Assembly: GCA_040387475.1 (NCBI GenBank)
Contig: JAZKDT010000001.1
Location: forward strand, 1 to 64,000
Origin: UBA4416 sp040387475
GTDB lineage: Bacteria; Bacteroidota; Bacteroidia; B-17B0; Aurantibacillaceae
Length of the DNA stretch: 64,000 bases
Direction: 5' to 3'
This document shows positions 1-8,254 of this stretch, piece by piece. Numbering within the stretch: position 1 is the stretch's first letter; every line of letters begins with the position of its first letter. The notes under the pieces are model-generated. The model saw only the letters and a list, made by a program, of their open reading frames with translations, did no database searches and was not told the origin of the DNA. A program made the translations under genes and the position numbers.

Positions 1-68
1 ACATAAGTTTATAGTAGTGACAAATATAATCTAAAAAACTAAAAAAACTAAAAAAATGGTTTTTTTTC

Positions 69-833
69 TCAAAAATCAATTTCGAGCAGCACCGGACAAT
101 GATCGCTATGCACTGCATCAGGTAAAATCACCGCTCGTGTAAGTTTATCATTCAAATGATTTGACACTAAATTATAATCGATTCTCCAGCCTAAATTTTT
201 ACCGCGCGATCCTGCCCGATAGCTCCACCAGCTATATTGATGAGGGTCCTGGTTAAAGTGCCTGAATGAATCCGTAAAACCGGATTGTATAAATTGCTCC
301 ATCCAATCTCGTTCCTCCGGCAAAAAACCTGAGGTATTAGCGTTTGATTTTGGGTTGTGAATATCAATAGGTTTATGACAAATATTATAATCACCGCAAA
401 GAATTAAATTGGGAATTTTAGTTTTAAGATCATTGATATAGTTCTGAAAATCTCCCAGCCATTTCATTTTAAAGGCCTGTCTTTCATCGCCACTACTGCC
501 GCTTGGATGATATACACTCATCACCGAACAATGTTCGAAATCGGCCCTGATTACCCTTCCCTCAAAATCATAATGCTCAATACCGCAACCGTACTCTACA
601 TGTAGGGGCTTAATTTTACTAAAAATAGCCACCCCGCTATATCCTTTTTTTTGAGCCGGATACCAGTATAAATGGTAACCCAAAGCCTCAAATTCAGCAA
701 CATTCACCTGGTCGGGAGTAGCTTTAATTTCCTGCAAACATAATACATCCGGATTCGAGGATCGGAGCCAGCCGACAAGATCTTTACCCATGGCCGCCCT
801 TATTCCGTTAACGTTATAAGTGATAATTTTCAT
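69..833 (-). CDS. xth: Exodeoxyribonuclease III (AP endonuclease, ExoIII/Xth family)
   Basis: A 254-residue protein, the usual length for the family. It begins with the ExoIII signature (ITYNVNGIRA, Asn7), has the metal-binding Glu35 in CLQEIKA, a GDYNI block near residue 148 and the terminal catalytic pair Asp244-His245 in SDHCPV. The family cuts DNA 5' of abasic sites and has 3'-5' exonuclease activity, working in base-excision repair in the cytoplasm. The gene is divergent from the outer-membrane-type gene beginning at 893, with about 60 bases between them. No truncation or missing catalytic residue is visible. The identification is secure; the paralogue name (xthA or exoA) is not resolved. 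Confidence 0.95.
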   Translation of the reverse strand: MKIITYNVNGIRAAMGKDLVGWLRSSNPDVLCLQEIKATPDQVNVAEFEALGYHLYWYPAQKKGYSGVAIFSKIKPLHVEYGCGIEHYDFEGRVIRADFEHCSVMSVYHPSGSSGDERQAFKMKWLGDFQNYINDLKTKIPNLILCGDYNICHKPIDIHNPKSNANTSGFLPEERDWMEQFIQSGFTDSFRHFNQDPHQYSWWSYRAGSRGKNLGWRIDYNLVSNHLNDKLTRAVILPDAVHSDHCPVLLEIDF

Positions 834-869
834 CTTTTATGCTATTAGTGGCTTTAAAAATACAATTTC

Positions 870-877
870 TATATTTA
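870..877 (+). promoter_or_regulatory. Putative Bacteroidota -7 element (TATATTTA)
   Basis: TATATTTA matches TAnnTTTG at all fixed positions but the last and lies 15 bases before the ATG at 893. It is the only good candidate in the 60-base divergent gap on this strand. The -33 half (TTG) is not clear. Confidence 0.45.
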
Positions 878-892
878 TAAACCGTTATTAGC

Positions 893-3800
893 ATGGTGAG
901 TTTTAGATTATTTTTAATAGGCCTTATGTTGTGTGGATGTTTTATATCCGCCAGATCCCAAACGAACCAAAAACTAAAATATTATTTTCTGAAATCTGAC
1001 ACGCTTTTTTTAGATACCCTGAGCTTGATGCCTGGCACTTTAAAAATAACTGTAAAAGGAAGTGATCTGGATACATCTGCTTATCGCATTCAATATTCTC
1101 TAAAAGCAATTATCTTTAAACAACGTCCAACCGACCCTATTGCTGTAAAATACAGAACTTTCCCTTATAACTTTGAAAAGCAGTATTACCATCAAAGTAC
1201 TTCTCAGCTCACCAAAGATCTTTCTTTACCGGTCAATCCGCTCACTTTAGCTTTCGCCGGATCTGCTCCTGCAAGTGAATCTTTTGTTTCTGATGGATTA
1301 AACAAAAATGGAAGTATTAGCCGGGGTATCAGTTTTGGAAACAACCAGGATGTTGTGGTGAATTCTAGTTTAAATTTGCAGGTGAGCGGAAAGTTGACAC
1401 AGGAAGTAGATTTGCTTTTAGCGGCCACTGATGATAACATTCCATTTCAGGCCGATGGAACAACGGCTCAGTTGCAGGAATTTGATAAAGTGTTTGTGCA
1501 ACTGTCCAATAAAAATTCCAAGTTAATTGTGGGTGATTTTCAGCTACAGCGACCTAACAGTTATTTCATGAATTTTTATAAACGTTCGCAGGGAGCATAC
1601 TTTTCCAACAACTACTACGATACTATTGATAAAAAGCAAGTGACATTTAAAACACAGATCAGCGGCGCAGTAAGTAAAGGGAAATTTGCACGTAATATCA
1701 TCCAGGGAACGGAAAACAACCAGGGGCCTTACCGTTTACGGGGAGCCGACAACGAGTTATTTATTATTGTTTTATCGGGAACTGAACGTATTTATGTTGA
1801 CGGACGGCTGTTACAGCGCGGCCAGGAAAACGATTATATCATAGACTATAATACTTCTGAATTAACGTTTACTGCCAAACAAATTATCACCAAAGATAAA
1901 AGAATCATTGCTGAGTTTCAGTACGCCGAAAGAAACTACGCCCGTTCCTTATATTTTTTTAGCGAAGAAGTTGAATCCAATAAATTAAAAGTTCGCCTTA
2001 ACTTTTTTGGAGAACAGGACAATAAAAACAAAACCCTGCAACAAACACTCACCGAACAACAAAAGCTAACCATGTTTAATATTGGAGACACCTTAAGTAA
2101 AGCTGTTACCAGTGGGGCCGAGCTGGCAGAATTTAATACGACGGATGTATTTTACTGGAAAAAAGATACGACCGTTTTATCGGTTCCCTATGCCGGAATT
2201 TTTGTGTATTCAACCAACCCCGATAGTGCGAGGTATAGAGTAAAGTATAGTTATGTGGGAGAAAATAACGGGTTTTACATCCAGGTATCAACCACAGCAA
2301 ACGGCAAAGTATATAAATGGGTGGCCCCCATTGGCGGTATTCTACAAGGTAATTACGAACCTGTTATTCCTTTGGTAACGCCTAAAAAAAAACAAATGCT
2401 AACCGCTGGCGCCAGCTACGAATTTAACAAAAATCATAACCTTGATGTGGAGGGTGTGTATACAAAAAATGACATCAACACATTTAGCCGGTTCAATTCA
2501 GAAAATGATGATGGCTATGGCTTAAAACTAAGCAGCAATAATCAAAGCGTTATAAAAGATGATACTGTCTCCAAACAATCTTTGAACGCTGTTTACAATT
2601 TAGGTTACGAATACATCCAGCAAAATTTTAATCCCATTGAACGTTACAGATCCATAGAGTTTGAACGTGACTGGAACCGCCCTGTGAACGCACCAATCAA
2701 TACCGACCAACATGTTGGGTTTGCGCAGGTAGGAATTCAAAAAAACAATAAATTAAGATTGCTATACGGCGTTAACTTTTTTAAAGAAGGTGTTTTTTAT
2801 GATGGTTTAAAACACAGTATTCAAAGTTTTTACAATACCAAAACAAATACAATCACCTATAATGGTTCTTACCTTACCAGTAATTATAACTCTCAACTGA
2901 GTAACTTTTACAGGCACAAAGCGTCCTTCTCACAATCCATTTGGAAGTTACGTTTGAATTTCCTTGATGAGTTTGAACAAAACAAATTCCGAAAGAGTTC
3001 CTCTGATAGTTTACTTTCACGTAGTTACCAATTTTGGGAATGGGAAGGAAATATCACTAATAAAGATACAAGCGGCAATTTGTTCAAAGTGTTTTATCGC
3101 GAACGAAGAGATATGCAAGCCTATAGTTCTATTTTAAAAGACTCTACCTATGCCCAAAATACGGGCTTTTCAGCAAACATCAACAGTATTCGTAATCATC
3201 CGTTTTCTGTAGTATTAACCTATCGGGAATTAAAACTTAAACGCGACTCAATGACCATTAAGCCGGATAATACCTTGCTAAGCCGAATAGAATATTCACC
3301 TCGTTTAATAAACAGCTTTATTACGTCGACCATATTCTACGAAACAGGTTATGGCTTAGAGAATAAAAAAGAGTATTATTATTTACTCGTAGCAGCAGGC
3401 CAGGGCACATACGCCTGGAAAGATTATAATGGTAATGGCACGCAGGAGATAGATGAATTTGAGATCGCACAGTTTTCCGATCAGGCTTTGTATATAAAAG
3501 TATACACACCCACCAGTCAGTATGTAAAGGTATTACATGATCAGTTCAGTTTTTCATTAAACCTTCGCCCATCCGTATTTTTACAAGATAGTTCTGGCAA
3601 TGCTTTAAAATTTATAAGTCGCTTTGCTACACAATCCGTTTACCGTATTGATAAAAAATCGAACGACAATGGCAAGTTGTTTACCTTTAACCCTGCAGAT
3701 ATTAGTTTAACCGATCCTTTACTGACGGCCATGAATTACTCATTACGTCAAAGTTTATTCTTTAACCAAAGTGCCACCGTATTTGGAACCGATTATACCT

Positions 3801-4378
3801 ACCAAAGTAACTTAAGTAAGATGCTATTGACCAACGGCTTTGAGCGACGTGAAAATACAACTCATGAGTGGCGTTGGCGTTGGAACGTAACCAGGGCCTG
3901 GAGTTTAAACAGTACGAATGTGTACGGCATAAAATCTACTGAATCGGAATTTTTAAATAACCGCAATTATAAAATAGAATCTTACGACCTTGAACAAAAA
4001 CTAAGCTACCAACCCAACACCGCTCTAAGGATTAGTGTTCTATTTAAGCATAACAAAAAGCAAAATGTAATTACGGAAGGCTTTCAAAAAGCAGAATTAA
4101 ATGATGTAGGCGTAGAATTTAAATTTAACCAGGTAGAAAAAGGAAGTCTTACCGGAAAGGCAGATTTTATAAATATTACCTATAATGATTTTGAAAACAC
4201 GCCCGTTGCTTACGAAATGCTAAATGCACTGAAAACAGGTTATAACTATACATGGGAATTAAGCTACCAACGTAATCTTACAAATAACATACAAATTAGC
4301 ATTAACTATAGCGGACGAAAATCGCCTAACAGTAAAATCATAAATATTGGTGGCGCCCAGGTAAGAGCATTTTTCTAA
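893..4378 (+). CDS. Large secreted protein, probable outer-membrane beta-barrel, function unknown
   Basis: 1161 residues with a Sec-type signal peptide (hydrophobic stretch at about residues 4-20). The rest is rich in Tyr, Asn and alternating hydrophobic/polar strands, as in large outer-membrane barrels. Around residues 275-330 is a conserved-looking block (GTERIYVDGRLLQRG, then IDYNTSELTF) of a type I associate with Bacteroidota surface proteins. A DYNGNGTQEIDEFE segment lies in the C-terminal half. The last residues (GGAQVRAFF) end in an aromatic, as outer-membrane barrels often do. No enzyme motif is seen and no T9SS C-terminal domain is present. It is followed after 17 bases by a lipoprotein gene, so the two may act together at the cell envelope. 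The barrel assignment is inference. Confidence 0.6.
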   Translation: MVSFRLFLIGLMLCGCFISARSQTNQKLKYYFLKSDTLFLDTLSLMPGTLKITVKGSDLDTSAYRIQYSLKAIIFKQRPTDPIAVKYRTFPYNFEKQYYHQSTSQLTKDLSLPVNPLTLAFAGSAPASESFVSDGLNKNGSISRGISFGNNQDVVVNSSLNLQVSGKLTQEVDLLLAATDDNIPFQADGTTAQLQEFDKVFVQLSNKNSKLIVGDFQLQRPNSYFMNFYKRSQGAYFSNNYYDTIDKKQVTFKTQISGAVSKGKFARNIIQGTENNQGPYRLRGADNELFIIVLSGTERIYVDGRLLQRGQENDYIIDYNTSELTFTAKQIITKDKRIIAEFQYAERNYARSLYFFSEEVESNKLKVRLNFFGEQDNKNKTLQQTLTEQQKLTMFNIGDTLSKAVTSGAELAEFNTTDVFYWKKDTTVLSVPYAGIFVYSTNPDSARYRVKYSYVGENNGFYIQVSTTANGKVYKWVAPIGGILQGNYEPVIPLVTPKKKQMLTAGASYEFNKNHNLDVEGVYTKNDINTFSRFNSENDDGYGLKLSSNNQSVIKDDTVSKQSLNAVYNLGYEYIQQNFNPIERYRSIEFERDWNRPVNAPINTDQHVGFAQVGIQKNNKLRLLYGVNFFKEGVFYDGLKHSIQSFYNTKTNTITYNGSYLTSNYNSQLSNFYRHKASFSQSIWKLRLNFLDEFEQNKFRKSSSDSLLSRSYQFWEWEGNITNKDTSGNLFKVFYRERRDMQAYSSILKDSTYAQNTGFSANINSIRNHPFSVVLTYRELKLKRDSMTIKPDNTLLSRIEYSPRLINSFITSTIFYETGYGLENKKEYYYLLVAAGQGTYAWKDYNGNGTQEIDEFEIAQFSDQALYIKVYTPTSQYVKVLHDQFSFSLNLRPSVFLQDSSGNALKFISRFATQSVYRIDKKSNDNGKLFTFNPADISLTDPLLTAMNYSLRQSLFFNQSATVFGTDYTYQSNLSKMLLTNGFERRENTTHEWRWRWNVTRAWSLNSTNVYGIKSTESEFLNNRNYKIESYDLEQKLSYQPNTALRISVLFKHNKKQNVITEGFQKAELNDVGVEFKFNQVEKGSLTGKADFINITYNDFENTPVAYEMLNALKTGYNYTWELSYQRNLTNNIQISINYSGRKSPNSKIINIGGAQVRAFF

Positions 4379-4384
4379 TTTGAT

Positions 4385-4392
4385 TATATTTG
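4385..4392 (+). promoter_or_regulatory. -7 promoter element (TATATTTG)
   Basis: An exact TAnnTTTG match lying between the stop at 4378 and the ATG at 4396. Only three bases separate it from the start codon, so a transcript starting 5-8 bases downstream would be leaderless or would favour the second ATG at 4399. Confidence 0.5.
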
Positions 4393-4395
4393 TCT

Positions 4396-5580
4396 ATGAT
4401 GTATCGGCTATTTTCTGTATTAATTATCTTTTGCTTTTATTCCTGTGATCAAATTGTAACTTCCATTGCTAAAGAAGCAGGAAAAGATGCAAGAACTGAT
4501 GACTCATTACAATTTGAATATAATGAAAAGCCCATAGCAATTGACCATATTGATATTTTAGAGCGAAAAAAAGCCGGCAACGATAGTTTATATCTTTTAA
4601 GAGGATATTATTTAAAGGGAGAGAAATATTATGAGTCATGGCAAAAGAACAATGAAGCCCATGGAATAACAACGTTCTTCTACCCGTCAGGAAAAATCAC
4701 TCATTCTGTTTTATACACCAATGGAAGAGCCAATACAATTTTAAGTAGTTTTGGAATGAACGGCGAAAAAAATGACGGAGGGAATTTAAAAAACGGAAAC
4801 GGTTGCCTCAAAGTTTACCATTCCTTCACCGGAAATTTAATCCAGGAAATCCATTATAGAAATAATATGTACCATGGAAAATACGTTGAATTTTACTCGG
4901 ATGGGAAAAAGAAATCTGAACATATTTTTAAAGATGACACCATATCTGGTGCTTTTGTAAAATTTTATCACAACGGCAAACTGATGGAAAAAGGCAGTCT
5001 GGATTTAACCGCTGGGACTGGATTTAAAGAATTGTATTTCAGTAATGGCAAATCCAAACAATACGATGAATGGAAAGACGGGGTACAGATTGCCTATAAA
5101 GAGTTTAATGAGCAGGGACAGCTTGTTTCCGAAAACAAAATGATTGATGGCAAATACGTTGGCACCAACACTTATTATAATAGCGAAGGGGTTTTATTAT
5201 CCAAAGGGCAATTGTACAACAACAAAAAACATGGTAATTATGAATATTTTTATGCGAGCGGTGCAAAAAAAAGCCTTGAGGTTTACAGCAACGACACCAT
5301 TTTATCAGAAACCAACTGGCACGAAAACGGTAAAATAAGCTCGGCGAGTATTTATAAAAATGGTTTAAAAACCGGGATTCATAAAGAGTATTATGTTACC
5401 GGAAATATTAAAGTAGAACAGGTTTATGTAAAAGGCGCTAAAGAGGGTGCTTATAAAAGCTATTTTAATACTGGAAAAGTGTACAATGAAGGAGCGTTTA
5501 AAGATGATGAACTAACCGGCGAGTTAAAGTTTTATTCTGAAAATGGGCAGCTTAAAGGCGTAAAGCAATATCCTAAATAA
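4396..5580 (+). CDS. YwqK/MORN-variant repeat lipoprotein
   Basis: The protein starts MMYRLFSVLIIFCFYSC, a lipoprotein signal peptide with Cys at the lipobox (FYSC), so it should be anchored in the periplasm or outer membrane. From about residue 60 to the end it is built of many short repeats of the form YYsnGKl.....y.ndk..G.....Y, the MORN-variant repeat found in proteins annotated as YwqK antitoxin. The toxin-antitoxin name is a database label only; no toxin lies nearby. I chose ATG 4396 because the upstream TTG at 4390 lies inside the promoter element. It follows the large secreted protein closely and may share its envelope role. Function otherwise unknown. Confidence 0.75.
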   Translation: MMYRLFSVLIIFCFYSCDQIVTSIAKEAGKDARTDDSLQFEYNEKPIAIDHIDILERKKAGNDSLYLLRGYYLKGEKYYESWQKNNEAHGITTFFYPSGKITHSVLYTNGRANTILSSFGMNGEKNDGGNLKNGNGCLKVYHSFTGNLIQEIHYRNNMYHGKYVEFYSDGKKKSEHIFKDDTISGAFVKFYHNGKLMEKGSLDLTAGTGFKELYFSNGKSKQYDEWKDGVQIAYKEFNEQGQLVSENKMIDGKYVGTNTYYNSEGVLLSKGQLYNNKKHGNYEYFYASGAKKSLEVYSNDTILSETNWHENGKISSASIYKNGLKTGIHKEYYVTGNIKVEQVYVKGAKEGAYKSYFNTGKVYNEGAFKDDELTGELKFYSENGQLKGVKQYPK

Positions 5581-5596
5581 AACAAATAAAAGTTTT

Positions 5597-5604
5597 TATC
5601 TTTA
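5597..5604 (+). promoter_or_regulatory. Putative -7 element (TATCTTTA)
   Basis: TAnnTTTA lying four bases before the ATG of riboflavin synthase at 5609. The 28-base gap is too short for an FMN riboswitch. It suggests an almost leaderless transcript. Confidence 0.4.
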
Positions 5605-5608
5605 TACG

Positions 5609-6196
5609 ATGTTTACAGGAATTATTGAAGGCCTTTCGAAAGTTGAAGCCATTGAAAACGAAAATACAAATGTACATTTTACATTTAGCTGCAGTTTTAC
5701 GCATGAACTAAAAATAGATCAAAGCGTGTCGCATAATGGCGTTTGCTTAACGGTGGTTAAAATAGCGGGTAACACGTATACCGTTACAGCTATTGATGAA
5801 ACCTTACAAAAAACAAATTTAGGGCAACTGAAAGTTGGAAATTATGTGAACCTCGAACGTTGCATGCCTGCTAATGGTAGATTTGACGGGCACATTGTGC
5901 AGGGTCACGTTGATCAAACAGGTGTTGTTTCTTCCCTTACTGATAATGCAGGCAGCTGGACTTATGTTATTGAATACGATAGTAAATCAGGAAACGTAAC
6001 CGTTGAAAAAGGAAGCATTACTATAAACGGAACAAGCTTAACTGTTGTGGATTCAAGAGAAGATTCATTTTCTGTGGCGATTATTCCTTACACATTTGAA
6101 AACACCGTTTTTAAACATTTAAAAGTAAATGATGTTGTTAATTTAGAATTTGACATTGTTGGGAAATATGTAGCACGGCTTCTAAATAAAAAATAA
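5609..6196 (+). CDS. ribE: Riboflavin synthase, alpha chain
   Basis: 195 residues beginning with the hallmark MFTGIIEG. Two lumazine-binding repeats are visible: residues 1 to about 96, with SHNGVCLTV, and about 97 to 195, beginning after GHIVQGHVDQTG and holding the matching INGTSLTVV. The enzyme dismutates two 6,7-dimethyl-8-ribityllumazine molecules to riboflavin and the pyrimidine precursor, the last step of riboflavin synthesis. The protein works as a trimer in the cytoplasm. Length and both repeats are complete. Other rib genes are not in the window. The following gene, nadB, makes a flavoprotein, but 91 bases separate them and a shared transcript is only possible. Confidence 0.95.
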   Translation: MFTGIIEGLSKVEAIENENTNVHFTFSCSFTHELKIDQSVSHNGVCLTVVKIAGNTYTVTAIDETLQKTNLGQLKVGNYVNLERCMPANGRFDGHIVQGHVDQTGVVSSLTDNAGSWTYVIEYDSKSGNVTVEKGSITINGTSLTVVDSREDSFSVAIIPYTFENTVFKHLKVNDVVNLEFDIVGKYVARLLNKK

Positions 6197-6287
6197 TTTA
6201 TATGCTGGCAAACAGCAACTGCAAACTAGATTCGTATATTCGTATCAAGTTCGTAATTGATTATATAGAATCTAAACACAAATTAAA

Positions 6288-7862
6288 TTGAAACAGCAAA
6301 AAGTCGATTTTTTAATTATTGGAAGCGGCATCGCTGGTTTAAGTTATGCCTTAAAAGTTGCCGAACAGGGCTCAGTTTATATTGTTACCAAAAGTAACGA
6401 AGACGAATCCAACACGAAATACGCACAAGGTGGCATTGCCGCTGTATGGCACGATAAAGATACCATTGAAAAACATATCCAGGATACGCTGATTGCCGGA
6501 GCAGGGTTGTGTGACGAAGAAACCGTTCGTTTGGTGGTAACAGAAGGAACCGAAAGGGTTCGCGAGCTGATTGAACTGGGCGCCAATTTCGATAAAAATA
6601 AAGATGGCCAATATGATTTAGCTAAAGAGGGCGGCCATTCGGAGCACCGTATACTCCATTACAAAGACATTACGGGTTATGAGATAGAGCGCGCATTAAT
6701 TTCACAGATCCGTAAACACAAAAATATAACCGTTCTCGATCATCATTATGCTATTGACGTGATCACACAGCATCATTTGGGTGAAGTGGTAACTTCTCAT
6801 TCTGAAAACGTGAAATGTTTTGGTGCCTATATTTTAAATACTAAAACGCAAAAAATAGACACGGTCCTTTCTAAAATTACCATCATGGCAAGTGGCGGCG
6901 CCGGACATGTTTATGCAACAACCACAAACCCAACTATTGCCACCGGCGATGGTATTGCTATGGTTTACAGAGCTAAAGGCCGTGTAAAAGATATGGAGTT
7001 TGTACAGTTCCATCCAACGTCTTTATACAATCCCGGCGAACATCCCAGTTTTTTAATTACCGAGGCTATCAGAGGTTTTGGCGCTGTTTTAAAAACTATG
7101 GATGGTAAAGAATTCATGCACAAATATGATGAACGCTTGTCACTCGCTCCCCGCGATATTGTGGCTCGTGCCATTGATAACGAATTAAAAACACGCGGTG
7201 AGGATTTTGTATACCTCGATTGCCGTCATTTAGACCGAAAGGCATTTATAGAGCACTTTCCCAATATTTACAATAAGTGTATGGATCTGGGAATAGACCC
7301 TTTTATCAATATGATTCCCGTGGTACCAGCCATGCATTACTTATGCGGAGGCATTTTAGTAGATAAGAACGGACAATCTACCATCGCTAATTTGTTTGCA
7401 GTGGGCGAGTGTGCGTGCACCGGTTTGCATGGAGCTAATCGCCTGGCCAGTAATTCCTTGCTGGAAGCCGTGGTGTTTGCGCATCGGGCGGCGAAAACAA
7501 GCTCAGAACGGGTCTTGAGTGTTTCCTTTATGGAAAATATACCTAATTGGGATGCAGAAGGAACTGAACATGCCGAAGAAATGGTGTTAATTACTCAGTC
7601 CCAACGTGAGGTACAGCAGATCATGAGCAATTATGTGGGAATTGTACGCTCCGAACTGCGTTTAAAGCGTGCGTTTGATCGTTTGGAGATACTCTATAAA
7701 GAAAATGAGGCACTGTACGATAAAACTACGGTTACCCAAAAACTGGGGGAGCTCCGCAACCTCATCTGTATTGGCTACCTGATCATCAAGCATGCCATGC
7801 GGCGTAAAGAATCCGTAGGATTGCATTATATGGTGAATTACAGGAAGGACACAATCAAATAA
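6288..7862 (+). CDS. nadB: L-aspartate oxidase (quinolinate synthase B protein)
   Basis: 524 residues, the normal NadB length. The N-terminus has the FAD-binding dinucleotide fold (DFLIIGSGIAGLSYAL). Family blocks follow: NTKYAQGGIAAVW, GGHSEHRILH, EFVQFHPTSLY, ARDIV-type APRDIVARAID, and HYLCGGILVD with GLHGANRLASNSLLE towards the end. The enzyme oxidises L-aspartate to iminoaspartate, the first step of de novo NAD synthesis; nadA and nadC are not in the window. The start is TTG at 6288: the FAD motif must be included, and no ATG or GTG precedes it in frame. A 239-base non-coding stretch with a small palindromic element follows. Confidence 0.95.
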   Translation: MKQQKVDFLIIGSGIAGLSYALKVAEQGSVYIVTKSNEDESNTKYAQGGIAAVWHDKDTIEKHIQDTLIAGAGLCDEETVRLVVTEGTERVRELIELGANFDKNKDGQYDLAKEGGHSEHRILHYKDITGYEIERALISQIRKHKNITVLDHHYAIDVITQHHLGEVVTSHSENVKCFGAYILNTKTQKIDTVLSKITIMASGGAGHVYATTTNPTIATGDGIAMVYRAKGRVKDMEFVQFHPTSLYNPGEHPSFLITEAIRGFGAVLKTMDGKEFMHKYDERLSLAPRDIVARAIDNELKTRGEDFVYLDCRHLDRKAFIEHFPNIYNKCMDLGIDPFINMIPVVPAMHYLCGGILVDKNGQSTIANLFAVGECACTGLHGANRLASNSLLEAVVFAHRAAKTSSERVLSVSFMENIPNWDAEGTEHAEEMVLITQSQREVQQIMSNYVGIVRSELRLKRAFDRLEILYKENEALYDKTTVTQKLGELRNLICIGYLIIKHAMRRKESVGLHYMVNYRKDTIK

Positions 7863-7879
7863 TTTTTTCTTCCCATTTT

Positions 7880-7899
7880 CTTTTTGCTTGAGCAAAAAG
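7880..7899. repeat. Perfect short palindrome, hairpin after nadB
   Basis: An eight-base-pair stem (CTTTTTGC / GCAAAAAG) with a TTGA loop, 18 bases after the nadB stop. No T-run follows it on either strand, so it is a weak terminator candidate. It resembles intergenic hairpin repeats I associate with Bacteroidota genomes; copy number cannot be judged from this window. Confidence 0.55.
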
Positions 7900-7913
7900 A
7901 AACAAGAATTCAA

Positions 7914-7978
7914 GGCAATTCGACAACCTCCATTACCCCGAACAAGCTTCGCTGAATGGCGGTTCGCGCCGAATTACC
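7914..7978. repeat. 65-bp element bounded by imperfect 9-bp inverted repeats
   Basis: The left end GGCAATTCG and the right end CGAATTACC are inverted copies with one mismatch. The interior is more GC-rich than the flanks and contains further short inverted pairs (CCATT/AATGG, CGAAC/GTTCG). It sits between nadB and tRNA-His with no coding potential. It could be a REP- or MITE-like element, but no second copy is present in the window. Confidence 0.4.
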
Positions 7979-8082
7979 AAAACAACCGCACTATTACCAA
8001 CGTATGTTGTAGTTTAAAAAGTACTCGTCCAACAGTTTTTTCGTTTTTTTCTTATAAATTTTAGTAAAAACAAAAAAAACGT

Positions 8083-8090
8083 TACATTTG
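8083..8090 (+). promoter_or_regulatory. -7 promoter element of the tRNA-His gene (TACATTTG)
   Basis: An exact TAnnTTTG, 11 bases before the mature tRNA 5' end. Transcription would begin within a few bases of the G-1 nucleotide. A TTTTAG at about 8059-8064 is the nearest -33 candidate. Confidence 0.65.
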
Positions 8091-8101
8091 TAGCCCAAAA
8101 T

Positions 8102-8176
8102 GGTAGATGTAGCTCAGTTGGTTAGAGCATCGGTTTGTGGTACCGAGGGTCGAGGGTTCGAGCCCCTTCATTTACC
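8102..8176 (+). tRNA. tRNA-His (anticodon GTG)
   Basis: A full cloverleaf can be drawn. Acceptor strand 8103-8109 pairs with 8169-8175 (one G-U). D stem GCTC/GAGC, anticodon stem TCGGT/ACCGA, anticodon GTG at 8137-8139, T arm GAGGG with loop TTCGAGC. The extra 5' G at 8102 pairs with the discriminator C at 8176, the histidine-specific G-1:C73 identity pair. The 3' CCA is not encoded. It is a single-gene unit with its own promoter and terminator. Confidence 0.96.
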
Positions 8177-8182
8177 CTTCTT

Positions 8183-8211
8183 AAAGGCTGTCTGAAAAGA
8201 CGGCCTTTTTT
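8183..8211 (+). terminator. Rho-independent terminator of tRNA-His
   Basis: A ten-base-pair stem with one G-U pair (8183-8192 with 8199-8208), loop TGAAAA, running straight into a T-run. It begins seven bases after the tRNA. Confidence 0.85.
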
Positions 8212-8240
8212 GTTGTAATGGCCTTACCGACAAAAAAGAT

Positions 8241-8248
8241 TATCTTTA
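8241..8248 (+). promoter_or_regulatory. Putative -7 element (TATCTTTA)
   Basis: TAnnTTTA ending six bases before the ATG at 8255, in the gap between the tRNA terminator and the reductase gene. Initiation at the usual distance would give a leaderless mRNA. Confidence 0.45.
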
Positions 8249-8254
8249 TTCTAC

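Noticed and set aside
4390..5580. Toxin-antitoxin system based on the YwqK label
   Set aside because: The repeat protein is a lipoprotein and no toxin-like gene is adjacent.
5581..5608. FMN riboswitch before riboflavin synthase
   Set aside because: The gap is only 28 bases, too short for the aptamer.
7880..7899. Terminator of nadB
   Set aside because: The hairpin is good, but no T-run follows on either strand; kept as a repeat.
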